A stretch of DNA of 64,000 bases from Streptomyces sp. HUAS 15-9 (GTDB lineage: Bacteria; Actinomycetota; Actinomycetes; Streptomycetales; Streptomycetaceae): contig NZ_CP106798.1 in NCBI RefSeq assembly GCF_025642155.1, forward strand, positions 744,001 to 808,000. Reading direction: 5' to 3'. Made by a program: the position numbers and the translations under genes. Of the stretch, positions 42,842 through 51,517 are shown piece by piece; the first letter of the stretch is position 1; every line of letters begins with the position of its first letter. The notes below the pieces were generated by a model. That model saw only the letters and a list, made by a program, of their open reading frames with translations, was not told the DNA's origin and searched no databases.

Positions 42842-42898
42842 TCAGATGTGGCACACCCGGGTGACGGGAAGGGAGCGCTGGATGGTCGTGGAGCTCAT
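42842..42898 (-). CDS. 18-codon upstream ORF, candidate leader peptide
   Basis: Encodes MSSTTIQRSLPVTRVCHI. AAGGAGG lies eight bases before the ATG, the best ribosome binding site in this area, and the ORF ends 44 bases before the acetyltransferase start. It is too short for a folded domain. Possible roles are translational control of the acetyltransferase, with a single Cys codon near the end, or a small free peptide. No attenuator hairpin was identified with certainty. Confidence 0.5.
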   Translation of the reverse strand: MSSTTIQRSLPVTRVCHI

Positions 42899-43021
42899 GG
42901 CACTCGCCTCCTTCCGTCCGGTCGTCGGGCGTGGTGCCACACGGTAAGCGGGCGCGTACGCATGCGTCCATCGCTTTCTCGCGGGCGGGCCCGGGACCGG
43001 GTGGGGGCGTAACTTGGGCTT

Positions 43022-44122
43022 GTGAGGACGGTGGGCGGGCGCTGGTCGCGCCAGTACCGGGACGAGCGCAGCTGGCTGCGGGGCGCTCCGCCGCCGCGGT
43101 GGGTGCGGGTGCTGCCCGTCGTCCTGCTCGTGGCCGTCGTCGTGATCACTGTCAGCAGTCACGACTACCTCGACCTGGGGTTCCTGCTGGGCGCGATCCC
43201 GCCGCTGGCCGTCCTGTCGTACGGTCCGCTGGCCACCGCGCTGCTCGGGGCCATGGTCATCGTGGTGCTGCACATACCGGCCACCCATCTGAACCGGCCG
43301 GGCGACGCCGATCTGCTCACCATCAGCTTCGTCGCCGTACTGAGTGTGTTCGTGTCCTATGTGCGAAGTCACCGGGACGCCCAGCTGGTCACGGAGCGGA
43401 CGGTCGCCGAGGTGGTGCAGCGTGCCGTCGCGCCGCCGCTTCCGGAGCGGGTCGGGAGGATCAGGTGCACGGGGCTGTACCGGGCCGCCCAGCACGGGAC
43501 GCTGGTCGGCGGGGACTTCTTCGACGTGCGTGACGGGCGGTACGGTGTCCGGGCGGTGATGGGCGATGTGCAGGGCCACGGGCTGTCGGCCGTGGCGACG
43601 GTGGTGTCACTGCTCGGCGCCTTCCGGGAGGCGGTGCTCGACCAGCCCGACCTGGAGTCGGTGGCGGCCCGCATGGACCGCAGACTGACGGTGGACTCGG
43701 CGGGGGTGCGGCACACCGAGCTGTTCGCCACCGCGATGCTGCTGGAGTTCTCCGGCGACGCCCGCTCGGTACGGATCGTGGCCTGCGGGCATCCGCCTCC
43801 GCTGCTGCTGCACGACGGGCGGGTCCGCGAGGTCGGCGTCGAGTCGGGCACTCCTCTGGGGCTCGGCCTCGTCGGTGTCGATCCGCCCAAGGAGGTCACG
43901 GTGGCGCTCGCACCGGGCGACCGGCTGTTCCTGGCGTCCGACGGAGTGTGGGAGGCACGGGACGACTCCGGCGACTTCTATCCGCTGCCCGAGCGGCTCG
44001 CGGAGCTGGCCCACGACCGCTCGGCCGCGCTGACCGACCTGGTCTGGTCGGATCTCGTACGGCACTGCGGCACCATCCGGGACGACACGACGATGCTCGT
44101 CCTAGCCCCCGACCTGCGCTGA
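43022..44122 (+). CDS. Membrane-anchored PP2C/SpoIIE-type serine phosphatase
   Basis: A 366-residue protein. Three N-terminal hydrophobic helices (VLPVVLLVAVVVITVSS, LGFLLGAIPPLAVLSYG, ATALLGAMVIVVLHIP, with a further one at LLTISFVAVLSVFVSYV) are followed by a SpoIIE phosphatase domain from about 125. All metal aspartates are present: VGGDFFDVRD, VMGDVQGHGLSA, FLASDGVWEARD, IRDDTTMLVL. Same architecture as the phosphatase at 32.6-33.9 kb, so it is a paralogue. GTG start near the expected transcription start suggests a short leader. Likely target: an anti-sigma antagonist. Confidence 0.88.
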   Translation: MRTVGGRWSRQYRDERSWLRGAPPPRWVRVLPVVLLVAVVVITVSSHDYLDLGFLLGAIPPLAVLSYGPLATALLGAMVIVVLHIPATHLNRPGDADLLTISFVAVLSVFVSYVRSHRDAQLVTERTVAEVVQRAVAPPLPERVGRIRCTGLYRAAQHGTLVGGDFFDVRDGRYGVRAVMGDVQGHGLSAVATVVSLLGAFREAVLDQPDLESVAARMDRRLTVDSAGVRHTELFATAMLLEFSGDARSVRIVACGHPPPLLLHDGRVREVGVESGTPLGLGLVGVDPPKEVTVALAPGDRLFLASDGVWEARDDSGDFYPLPERLAELAHDRSAALTDLVWSDLVRHCGTIRDDTTMLVLAPDLR

Positions 44123-44213
44123 GCTTCGTCCACGGCGTGGTCCGGCGGATCGAGGGCGTACGGCAGGTCCAGTCCAACCCGTACTTCGCCATCGACACCC
44201 CGAATCCGTGCTT

Positions 44214-44227
44214 GATTTTCGAAAATC
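44214..44227. promoter_or_regulatory. Perfect 14-bp palindrome GATTTTCGAAAATC
   Basis: Self-complementary and AT-rich in a GC-rich intergenic region of 260 bases (44123-44382) between the phosphatase and the next gene. With one mismatch the symmetry extends to 20 bases. A typical homodimer operator by appearance; the regulator is unknown. Nothing else is seen in this gap. Confidence 0.45.
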
Positions 44228-44382
44228 GAGCATGAAACGCCAGGGCGCGCCACCCCTTCCGCCAGGTGCATCCATCTACCAGCATGCATATCCGGTGTTG
44301 GCGTGACGTCGCACGAAGTGCCCGGTGACAGACGCCGCGCCCGCGCCCGTGTCAGGCCAGCGGAGATCACCCGGAGCGGTGC

Positions 44383-44850
44383 ATGATGAACCCGATGTGG
44401 ATGCAGGGCGTGGAATGGCTGGCCGCGGCGGCGGCGAACCCCCGGGCGTGCAAATGGGAATGGGACCACGGTGAGGGCGTCGCACTGCTGGAGGCCGGAC
44501 GCTTCTGGGACGTGCTGAGCGTTCCCGACCGGCTCGGTCTGCTCACCCTGGACCTGCTGTGGCGGCCCTCGCTGCCCGTTCCCGGGCCGACTCTGGTGGA
44601 CACCGTGGTGCGCCGGGTCGGCTTCTTCCTGCCGCCCGACCCGTCGGGGCAGTGGGTCGGCGCCGGGCTGCGCTACGCGACCAAGGGCTCCTGGGTCGCC
44701 GTACCGCCGCCGTACCGGTCGGCCCGCTCGCTGGAGTGGCTGATCCCGCCCGACGGAACCGGCTCGCTGCACGGGCCCGGCACGCTGGAGATGGCGCTGC
44801 GCCAGGCCAACGGCACGCTTGCGGTCCTCGGGCCACAGGCCGACCGATAG
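44383..44850 (+). CDS. Conserved hypothetical protein, 155 residues
   Basis: A soluble protein (WLAAAAANPRACKWEWDHGE, FWDVLSVPDRLGLLTLDLLW, then VVRRVGFFLPPDPSGQWVGA and GSWVAVPPPYRSARSLEWLI). The layout loosely recalls the primase/polymerase-like sensor domains of Streptomyces regulators, but no catalytic triad is evident. ATG 44383; a nearby ATG at 44386 is equally possible. It lies 155 bases after the AT-rich palindrome and is probably controlled from there. Function unknown. Confidence 0.65.
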   Translation: MMNPMWMQGVEWLAAAAANPRACKWEWDHGEGVALLEAGRFWDVLSVPDRLGLLTLDLLWRPSLPVPGPTLVDTVVRRVGFFLPPDPSGQWVGAGLRYATKGSWVAVPPPYRSARSLEWLIPPDGTGSLHGPGTLEMALRQANGTLAVLGPQADR

Positions 44851-44860
44851 CGACAGCGCC

Positions 44861-45085
44861 TCACAGACGCCCGGCCCCGGGCCGGATGCGCACCGGAAGT
44901 CCGGCGAGGAAGGTCCACTTCAGGTCGGGGTCGGCCGGCACGGACCGCCCTTCGGCGCGCCACTCCGCGACGAGCTGCGCGTAGATCGGCTCACGGGTCC
45001 GCAGTGCGGCGGTCGGCCGTGGGGGGCGGGGCGCGGCGGGTTCCGGGTTCTGTGAGCGCCGGAACGCGACGGAGGTTCGGTCCAT
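44861..45085 (-). CDS. Hypothetical protein, 74 residues
   Basis: Small protein with an Ala/Pro/Arg-rich start and a helical REPIYAQLVAEWRAEGRSVP segment, then DPDLKWTFLAGLPVRIRP. ATG 45085 is assumed; no ribosome binding site was found, and convergent overlap pressure makes coding uncertain. No family recognised. Confidence 0.4.
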   Translation of the reverse strand: MDRTSVAFRRSQNPEPAAPRPPRPTAALRTREPIYAQLVAEWRAEGRSVPADPDLKWTFLAGLPVRIRPGAGRL

Positions 45086-45129
45086 GCCGGAGCAACGCGT
45101 GCGGTGCGCCGGTGGTACGCACGCACCCC

Positions 45130-45157
45130 GGCGCTCACCGGGTGGGGTGAGTGCGCC
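45130..45157. terminator. Stem-loop downstream of hypE
   Basis: GGCGC TCACC at 45130-45139 pairs with GGTGA and GCGCC at 45146-45157 (two-base bulge, six-base loop). It is the only good hairpin in the 158 bases after the end of the long hydrogenase operon and may end it. Confidence 0.35.
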
Positions 45158-45243
45158 GCCCGATCGGGGCACCCGTCGGTACGACAAGCATCCGGAACGA
45201 CAGGTGCCCCGGTCCGGTCGGCACGACGGGTGCCACGGCCCGG

Positions 45244-46314
45244 TCAGCAGATCCTCGGCAGCTGCTCCCCCAGGGGCATGTCGACGACCCGGGTGCCCCC
45301 GAGGCCGGTGCGGGCGACCACCATCCCGGGGTGCTCGCGCACCGCCTCGCCGATGATCCTCGCCTCCTGGCCCAGCGGATGTGCCCGCATCGCGTCCAGG
45401 ACGGCGTCGGCGTGCTCACGCGGCACGAAGGCCACGAGCTTGCCCTCGTTGGCGACATAGAAGGGGTCCAGGCCCAGTACCGCACAGGCGTTGGCCACCT
45501 CCGGCGGGACCGGGACGTCCCGCTCGGTGACGACCACGCCCGTCCCCGAGGCGGCCGCGATCTCGCCCAGCGAGGCCGCGAGTCCGCCGCGGGTGGGGTC
45601 GCGCAGCACATGCAGATCCGGGGTGACGGCGAGCATGGTCTCGACGAGACCGCCGAGCGCGGCGCAGTCGCTCACGATCTCCACCCCGAACTCCAGACCC
45701 TCGCGCACGCTCATGATGGCCACGCCGTGCACCCCGATCGCACCGCTGACGATCACGACGTCGCCGGGGACGACCCGTTGCGGCCGCAGGTCGACGCCCG
45801 CCGGGACAAGGCCGATGCCGGCGGTGTTGAGGTAGATCCCGTCGCCGTGGCCGGCCTCCACCACCTTGGTGTCGCCGGTCGCCACCTCGACGCCCGCGGT
45901 CCGCGCGGCCGCACCGAGCGCCTCGGCGACCCGTGAGACGGTCTCCATCTCCACGCCCTCCTCCAGGATGAATCCGCAGGAGAGGTAGGCGGCCCGGGCC
46001 CCGCTCATCGCGAGGTCGTTGACCGTGCCGTTGACCGCGAGGTCGCCGATGCTGCCGCCGGGGAAGAACAGGGGTCGTACGACGAAGGAGTCGGTGGAGA
46101 AGGCCAGACGCACACCGCCGAGCGAGAGCGCGGCCGCGTCGCCCATCTGAGCGAGGACCTCGCCCCCGAAGGCGGGCGCGAACACATGCTGGACCAGTTC
46201 GGCGGAGAGCGTGCCGCCACCGCCGTGCCCCATCACGATCCGGGGCTGGTCGCGCAGCGGGGCCGGGCAGGTCCATCCGGTCAGGTCCAGGGTGTCGGAG
46301 GTGCTGTCAGGCAA
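45244..46314 (-). CDS. hypE: Hydrogenase maturation protein HypE
   Basis: A 356-residue HypE that dehydrates the carboxamide on its C-terminal cysteine to a thiocyanate, the source of the cyanide ligands of the NiFe site. Visible: [20 protein letters not shown] near the start, the AIR-synthase-like ATP fold ([19 protein letters not shown]) and the essential C-terminus PRIC. The start is probably a TTG at 46314 that overlaps the hypD stop, because the conserved sequence begins immediately after it; no ATG or GTG precedes the conserved block. Last gene of the operon. Confidence 0.92.
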   Translation of the reverse strand: MPDSTSDTLDLTGWTCPAPLRDQPRIVMGHGGGGTLSAELVQHVFAPAFGGEVLAQMGDAAALSLGGVRLAFSTDSFVVRPLFFPGGSIGDLAVNGTVNDLAMSGARAAYLSCGFILEEGVEMETVSRVAEALGAAARTAGVEVATGDTKVVEAGHGDGIYLNTAGIGLVPAGVDLRPQRVVPGDVVIVSGAIGVHGVAIMSVREGLEFGVEIVSDCAALGGLVETMLAVTPDLHVLRDPTRGGLAASLGEIAAASGTGVVVTERDVPVPPEVANACAVLGLDPFYVANEGKLVAFVPREHADAVLDAMRAHPLGQEARIIGEAVREHPGMVVARTGLGGTRVVDMPLGEQLPRIC

Positions 46315-47431
46315 CGGGGCTCGCCTCCCGGGCCGCGGGGGTGATGTCCAGACGCCGGTACAGGTAGTACGCGGCACAGGCGCCCTCGCTGGAGACCATG
46401 GTGGCTCCGAGCGGGGTGCGGGGGGTGCAGCGGGTGCCGAACACCTCGCACTCGTGCGGCTTGAGCAGTCCCTGCAGGACCTCACCGCTGCGGCACTCGG
46501 CCGGCTCACAGGTGCGGATGCCGTCGACGGCGAACCGCGACTCGGCGTCGTACTCACGGTACTTGGCGGACAGCCGCCACCCGCTGTCGGGAATCACGCC
46601 GATGCCCCGCCAGGCGCGGTCGGTGACCTCGAAGACGTCCTCCAGCATGGCGCGCGCGGCCGGGTTCCCCTCGGCGCGGACGGCACGGGGGTAGGCGTTG
46701 TCGACGGTGTGCTCACCGCGCTCCAGCTGCGCCACGGTCCGGCGCACGCCCTCCAGGATGTCGAGCGGCTCGAAGCCGGTCACGACGATCGGGACGCGGT
46801 GGCGCTCCGCCAGCTCCGGATACTCGTCCATACCCATCACGGTGCACACGTGCCCGGCGGCCAGGAAGCCCTGCACCCGGCAGCTCGGGGAACGCATGAT
46901 CGCCTCGATGGCGGGGGGCACGCGGACGTGCGAGACCAGCAGGCTGAAGTTGCGGATGCCGAGCTTGCGGGCCTGGTGGACCGTCATGGCGTTGGGCGGT
47001 GCGGTCGTCTCGAAGCCGATGCCGAAGAACACCACCTGGCGGTCCGGGTTCTGCTGGGCGATCCGCAGGGCGTCGAGCGGAGAGTAGACGACCCGTACGT
47101 CGCCGCCCTCGCCGCGCACCTGGAACAGGTCCCGTCCGGTGCCGGGCACCCGGAGCATGTCGCCGAAAGAACAGAAGATCACCTCCGGCCGGGAGGCGAT
47201 CTCCAGGGCCTTGTCGATGACCTCGAGCGGGGTCACACACACGGGACAGCCCGGACCGTGGATCAACTCCACCTGCTCGGGCAGGAGTTGGTCGATGCCA
47301 TGACGGATGATGGAGTGCGTCTGCCCGCCGCAGACCTCCATCAGCGCCCAGGGCCTGGTCACGGTGGCGTGGATCTCGTCGAGGAGCCGCCGCGCGAGCG
47401 CCGGGTCCTGGAACTCGTCGATGTACTTCAC
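46307..47431 (-). CDS. hypD: Hydrogenase maturation protein HypD
   Basis: A 374-residue HypD, the iron-sulfur scaffold on which Fe(CN)2CO is assembled with HypC. Key motifs: [20 protein letters not shown] with the redox cysteine (about 34), [20 protein letters not shown] (CPVC), [18 protein letters not shown] and the C-terminal 4Fe-4S cysteines ([25 protein letters not shown]). Starts in a four-base overlap with the hypC stop (ATGA). The full usual length is present. Confidence 0.95.
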   Translation of the reverse strand: MKYIDEFQDPALARRLLDEIHATVTRPWALMEVCGGQTHSIIRHGIDQLLPEQVELIHGPGCPVCVTPLEVIDKALEIASRPEVIFCSFGDMLRVPGTGRDLFQVRGEGGDVRVVYSPLDALRIAQQNPDRQVVFFGIGFETTAPPNAMTVHQARKLGIRNFSLLVSHVRVPPAIEAIMRSPSCRVQGFLAAGHVCTVMGMDEYPELAERHRVPIVVTGFEPLDILEGVRRTVAQLERGEHTVDNAYPRAVRAEGNPAARAMLEDVFEVTDRAWRGIGVIPDSGWRLSAKYREYDAESRFAVDGIRTCEPAECRSGEVLQGLLKPHECEVFGTRCTPRTPLGATMVSSEGACAAYYLYRRLDITPAAREASPVA

Positions 47432-47730
47432 TTGCGCGCCTCCTCGGCGACGTGCGTCGCTCCCGTGCCCGCGGCGGCTTCCCAGGGATCGCCGAACTCC
47501 TCCTGAAGCATGCCGAGTTCGGTGAAGAGTTCGAGCGTCTGCCGGGCCGACTCCTCGTCGAGCCGTTGCAGCGCGAACCCGACGTGCACGATGGCGTACT
47601 CGCCGACCCGCAGGTCGGGCAGGTACTCAAGGCACACCTCCTTGACCACACCGCCGAAGTCGACGGTGGCCAACCGGGTGCCGTCGCGCTCCTCGATGTC
47701 CAGGACCTTGCCGGGTACCGCCAGGCACAT
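47428..47730 (-). CDS. hypC: Hydrogenase maturation chaperone HypC
   Basis: A 100-residue HypC/HupF chaperone with the invariant N-terminal cysteine ([20 protein letters not shown]) that binds the iron intermediate with HypD and delivers it to the large subunit. [20 protein letters not shown] forms the OB-fold core. The C-terminal 20 residues are Ala-rich and probably unstructured. Overlaps hypD by four bases; 28 bases after hypF. Confidence 0.95.
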   Translation of the reverse strand: MCLAVPGKVLDIEERDGTRLATVDFGGVVKEVCLEYLPDLRVGEYAIVHVGFALQRLDEESARQTLELFTELGMLQEEFGDPWEAAAGTGATHVAEEARK

Positions 47731-47758
47731 GGGCCTCTCCTCGCTGTGGGGTGGTTCG

Positions 47759-50131
47759 TCAGTCGGGGACCGTGGTGCGCGCGGCCACCATCAACTGGCC
47801 GAGGGCCAGACCGCCGTCGCCCGGCGGGACCAGGTGGTGGCGCAGCACCGTGAAGCCGTCCGCGTCCAGTGCCGTCGTACAGGCAGAGGAGAGCGGGGAG
47901 TTGAGGAACACTCCGCCGGTCAGGGCGACCGTGTCCACTCCGTGCCGCTCCCGCGCCCGCAGGCAGACGCGGTGGACGAGATCGGCGACGGCCCGGTGGA
48001 AGCGGGCCGCCACCCGCGCCGGAGCGACACCCGCGCGCAGATCGGCCACGATCGCCGAGAGGACGGGCGCCGGGTCGGCCCGCACCGGCTCGCCGTCCAG
48101 CAGCGCGAAGGCGTAGCAGGCGGTGTCCTCGCGGGGTGACTGAAGGGACGCGGCCTCCAGTTCGACGGCCGCCTGGGCCTCGTACCCGGCCAGTTGGCAC
48201 ACCCCCGCGAGCGACGACACGGCATCGAAGAGCCGGCCCATGCTGGAGGTGGGAACGCAGTTCAGGTTCCGCTCCAACTGTCTTGTCAAGAGCGGGAGTT
48301 CAGCCGGAGGGCAGTGCGCCACACAGGCCAGGTCGGCGGACCAGTCGATCCCGGCGGCGCGCAGATGCGCGAGGGCCATGCGGTAGGGCCGGTGCACCGC
48401 GGCGTCTGCGCCGGGCAGCGGTACGTAGGCGAGGTGTCCGAAGCGGGTGAAGCCGTCGTAGTCCGCGAGCAGGAACTCCCCGCCCCACACGGCCCCGTCG
48501 TCGCCGTAGCCGGTGCCGTCGAAGGCGACGCCGAGCACCGGCCGGCTGCCGTCCAGTCCGTGTTCGGCCATCGTGGAGGCCACATGGGCGTGATGGTGCT
48601 GAACGCGGACGACGGGCCGGCCGTCGGCGTTCCTGGTCGCCCACCGGGCGGAGCGGTAACCGGGGTGCCGGTCGGCGGCCAGCAGAGCGGGCCGTACCGG
48701 GGTGATCGACTGCAACTGCCCCACCGCACGTTCGAAGGCCCGCTGGGTGGCCAGGTCGTCCATGTCGCCGATGTGCGCCGACAGCCAGGCCCTGCGCCCC
48801 TCGCCGAGGCAGAGGGTGTTCTTCAGGTCGCCGCCGACCGCGAGGGCAGGCTGCACGGGGACGGGGAGGTCGAGGGGCAGGGGCGCGTAGCCGCGGGCGC
48901 GGCGCACGATGAGGGGCTTGCCGTCGCACACGCGCACCACGGAGTCGTCGCACGGCACATGGATCGGCCGGTCGTGGGTGAGCCAGGCGTCGGCGAGCGG
49001 GGCCAACCGCTCCAGCGCCTCCGCGTCGTCGGTGACGATCGGCTCGCCGGAGACATTGCCGCTGGTCATGACGAGCAGCCGGGTGCCCTCGGGGTCGCCG
49101 GGCAGGCCGAACAGGAGGTGGTGCAGCGGGGTGTACGGCAGCATGACGCCGAGGTCGGGGCTGCCGGGGGCGACGGACTTCGCCGGCCAGGCATGAACGG
49201 CCCCGGTGTGTGCGCGGCGGCGCAGCAGGACGATCGGGCGGCAGGCGCCGGTGAGCAGAGCGCGCTCCTCGGCGTCGAGACTCACGAGGTGCTCGATGTC
49301 GTCCAGGCTCCGGACCATCACGGCGAACGGCTTGTCGCCCCTGGACTTCCGGTCGCGCAGCAGGGCGACCGCGCCGGGGTCGGTGGCGTCGCAGGCGAGG
49401 TGGTAACCGCCGAGTCCCTTGACCGCGACGATGGCACCGCGCGCCAGCAGGGCGCGGGCCTCGGCGACCGGGTCGGCCGTGGTGACCGGGACCGGCCGGC
49501 CTCCGGATTCGGATGCGCGCACCAGCAGTCGCAGCCGGGGCCCGCAGGACGGGCAGGCGACCGGCTGGGCGTGGAAGCGTCGGTCGGCGGGATCGACGTA
49601 CTCGCGGGCGCAGTCGGGGCACATCGGGAAGCCGGCCATCGTGGTCTGTGCGCGGTCGTAGGGCAGGCCGGTGACGATCGTGAACCGCGGTCCGCAGTGG
49701 GTGCAGTTGACGAAGGGGTGCCGGTGGCGCCGGTCGGCGGGATCGGCCAGCTCGCGCAGACACTCCGCGCAGGTCGCCGTGTCCGGGGGGATCAGCGTGC
49801 CGGCGGGTCCGGCCGCGCGCGAGACGAGGATGGTGAATCCGCTCTCGCCGAGGGCGGGCACGTCCTGGTGGTCGACCATGTCCACGCGGGCCAGCGGCGG
49901 TGCGTTTGGTGCGATCCGGGCGCAGAACCGGGCGACCGCCTCGGGCGCGCCCTCGACCTCCGCCACGACGCCTTCCGGGGTGTTGGTCACGTGCCCGGAC
50001 AGGTCCAGTGCGGTGGCTAGGGTGAAGACGTACGGCCGGAAGCCGACCCCCTGCACCACACCGCGCACGGTGACCCGGCGGCGCAGGCGGGTGAGGCCTT
50101 CGACTTCGAGAGACGGGGGCAGGAGGCTCAC
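47759..50131 (-). CDS. hypF: Carbamoyltransferase HypF
   Basis: A 790-residue HypF that makes carbamoyl-adenylate from carbamoyl phosphate and transfers the carbamoyl group to HypE. Domain order: acylphosphatase-like (RVTVRGVVQGVGFRPYVFTL), two zinc fingers (CAECLRELADPADR, CTHCGP; CPDCAREYVDPADR, CPSCGP), YrdC-like (VAVKGLGGYHLACDATDPGA), and Kae1-like with RVQHHHAHVASTMAEHG. The GTG start at 50131 overlaps the hypB stop (GTGA). Length is normal for the family. Confidence 0.95.
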   Translation of the reverse strand: MSLLPPSLEVEGLTRLRRRVTVRGVVQGVGFRPYVFTLATALDLSGHVTNTPEGVVAEVEGAPEAVARFCARIAPNAPPLARVDMVDHQDVPALGESGFTILVSRAAGPAGTLIPPDTATCAECLRELADPADRRHRHPFVNCTHCGPRFTIVTGLPYDRAQTTMAGFPMCPDCAREYVDPADRRFHAQPVACPSCGPRLRLLVRASESGGRPVPVTTADPVAEARALLARGAIVAVKGLGGYHLACDATDPGAVALLRDRKSRGDKPFAVMVRSLDDIEHLVSLDAEERALLTGACRPIVLLRRRAHTGAVHAWPAKSVAPGSPDLGVMLPYTPLHHLLFGLPGDPEGTRLLVMTSGNVSGEPIVTDDAEALERLAPLADAWLTHDRPIHVPCDDSVVRVCDGKPLIVRRARGYAPLPLDLPVPVQPALAVGGDLKNTLCLGEGRRAWLSAHIGDMDDLATQRAFERAVGQLQSITPVRPALLAADRHPGYRSARWATRNADGRPVVRVQHHHAHVASTMAEHGLDGSRPVLGVAFDGTGYGDDGAVWGGEFLLADYDGFTRFGHLAYVPLPGADAAVHRPYRMALAHLRAAGIDWSADLACVAHCPPAELPLLTRQLERNLNCVPTSSMGRLFDAVSSLAGVCQLAGYEAQAAVELEAASLQSPREDTACYAFALLDGEPVRADPAPVLSAIVADLRAGVAPARVAARFHRAVADLVHRVCLRARERHGVDTVALTGGVFLNSPLSSACTTALDADGFTVLRHHLVPPGDGGLALGQLMVAARTTVPD

Positions 50132-50865
50132 GATCGGGACGGGGCCGTGGCGTGGTCGTGGTGATGGTGGTGATGGGGCTGACGGGCCATCACGGGACTG
50201 TGCGGCGGGGCGCCCTCCGCGGCCGCCAGGGCCCGGTCCAGCAGGGCGCCGAGCCCCTGGTTGCCGCGCACCGAGGTCAGCAGCACCTCGACACCGGGAT
50301 TGACCCGCTCGACGTTCGCGCGGAAGGCGGCCTCGTCGAAGCCGACCGCCTCGGCGATGTCGGTCTTGGTGACCACGACCAGATGGGCCAGGCCGAAGGC
50401 GGTGGGGTACTTCAGCGGCTTGTCCTCGCCCTCCGTCACGGAGGCCAGTACGACGCGGAGCGCCTCCCCGAGGTCGTAGGAGGCGGGACAGACCAGGTTG
50501 CCCACGTTCTCCACGAACAGCAGCCGGGTCGGCTCGGGCAGCCATCCGTCCAGGTGCCGGGCGAGCATCTGGGCCTCCAGGTGGCACAGCCCGTCGGTGA
50601 GGACCTGCTTGACCGGGACGCCCGAACGCGCCAGCCGTGCCGCGTCGTTCTCGGTGGCGAGGTCGGCTGTGAGCGCCGCGACCGGCACGGACCGCTCGCG
50701 CGCCAGCGTCAACTCGTGCTCCAGCAAAGCGGTCTTGCCGCTGCCGGGGCTGGAGAGCAGGTTGACGACCGTCGTGCCGCGGGCTGTCAGTTCGGCGCGC
50801 AGGGCGTGCGCGGCCTCGTCGTTGTGGGCGAGGACCGCCTGTTGCAGATCGAGCACACGGCACAT
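50128..50865 (-). CDS. hypB: Hydrogenase nickel-insertion GTPase HypB, C-terminal His tail
   Basis: A 245-residue GTPase that drives nickel insertion with HypA. Walker A LLSSPGSGKTALLEHEL, switch regions with the metal-site motif VLTDGLCHLEAQML, LLFVENVGNLVCPASYDLGE, and base motif VVVTKTDIAEA. Unusual: the histidine-rich nickel-storage stretch (QPHHHHHHDHATAPS) is at the C-terminus rather than the N-terminus. Three bases separate it from hypA, and its stop overlaps hypF. Confidence 0.95.
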   Translation of the reverse strand: MCRVLDLQQAVLAHNDEAAHALRAELTARGTTVVNLLSSPGSGKTALLEHELTLARERSVPVAALTADLATENDAARLARSGVPVKQVLTDGLCHLEAQMLARHLDGWLPEPTRLLFVENVGNLVCPASYDLGEALRVVLASVTEGEDKPLKYPTAFGLAHLVVVTKTDIAEAVGFDEAAFRANVERVNPGVEVLLTSVRGNQGLGALLDRALAAAEGAPPHSPVMARQPHHHHHHDHATAPSRS

Positions 50866-50868
50866 GGT

Positions 50869-51264
50869 TCAGCGCTCCTCGACGATCGGTTCGCGGGTGG
50901 CCGCGGGTGCGCCGCCGTCGTCCCACCGCACGCTGGTGACGCGCAGTTCACGGCCCGACAGCAGCTCGGTGGTCCCGCCGGCGCACCGCGGGCAGGTCAG
51001 CGAGGGCGGCATGCCGACGGCCCATTCGTGCGCGCAGGGTGCGCAGCGCGCCCGCCCCGGGACGGTGTCGGTGACCAGTTCGGCGCCCTCGAGGACGGTG
51101 CCGACACAGGCCAGTTCGAAGCAGAAGGACAGGGAGTCGGCCACGACACCGGCGAGTTCACCCACCTCGAGGCGCACCGAACGCACGGCGGTGACGTCCC
51201 CGGCCCGCTCGGCCGCTTCCTCCACCTGTCCGATCACCGCCAGCGCGATGGACATCTCGTGCAT
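50869..51264 (-). CDS. hypA: Hydrogenase nickel metallochaperone HypA
   Basis: A 131-residue HypA. MHEMSIALAVIGQVEEAAER supplies the N-terminal Met-His-Glu nickel site, and the structural zinc site is CAPC near 84-87 and CPRC near 101-104. ATG 51264 fits the invariant MHEMS start; longer readings in frame lack homology. A 148-base gap upstream separates it from the micro-protein gene, so a second promoter for hypA-hypE is possible. Confidence 0.95.
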   Translation of the reverse strand: MHEMSIALAVIGQVEEAAERAGDVTAVRSVRLEVGELAGVVADSLSFCFELACVGTVLEGAELVTDTVPGRARCAPCAHEWAVGMPPSLTCPRCAGGTTELLSGRELRVTSVRWDDGGAPAATREPIVEER

Positions 51265-51412
51265 CGGTCTCCGTCCTGGCGCGTGATGTGCGCGCCGGTC
51301 ACCGGCCCCCATTACAGGCGCGGCGGCACGGGCGGGCGGCTCGGCACGCCGTCGCCACCCGGGCACGTACGCCGTTCGCCGCAACGTGTCGCCGGGCGGA
51401 CGGGGCGGTGTC
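51265..51412. other. Gap inside hydrogenase operon with small hairpin
   Basis: The only sizeable gap in the operon. GGCGCG and CGCGCC at 51278-51296 form a six-base stem just before hypA. It could be a processing site, a weak terminator or part of an internal promoter; nothing coding is seen. Confidence 0.35.
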
Positions 51413-51517
51413 TCACATGCGGCTGATCTTCAGGTAGCGCCTGATGTCGGGCAGCGACTGCACGACCAGGGCCGCGATGGCGGCGGACAGCACTCCGAGC
51501 GCGATGTTCTTCTTCAT
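51413..51517 (-). CDS. DUF6893 membrane micro-protein, 34 residues
   Basis: Encodes a 34-residue peptide (KKNIALGVLSAAIAALVVQS, then LPDIRRYLKISRM): one transmembrane helix followed by a short basic cytoplasmic tail. Such DUF6893 peptides are found in actinobacteria, and this one is embedded in a hydrogenase operon. The ATG overlaps the protease stop (ATGA) and GGAGAG lies ahead of it. A membrane tether or small subunit for the hydrogenase is conceivable; no function is established. Confidence 0.75.
   Translation of the reverse strand: MKKNIALGVLSAAIAALVVQSLPDIRRYLKISRM

Noticed and set aside
44123..44235. Short coding-looking frames on both strands ending in an IFEN-like sequence
   Set aside because: Caused by the self-complementary GATTTTCGAAAATC; no start, ribosome binding site or family support.
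50155..50190. Run of six histidine codons taken for an engineered tag in hypB
   Set aside because: Mixed with Asp and Ala codons and located in a natural operon overlap; His-rich stretches are normal for HypB.
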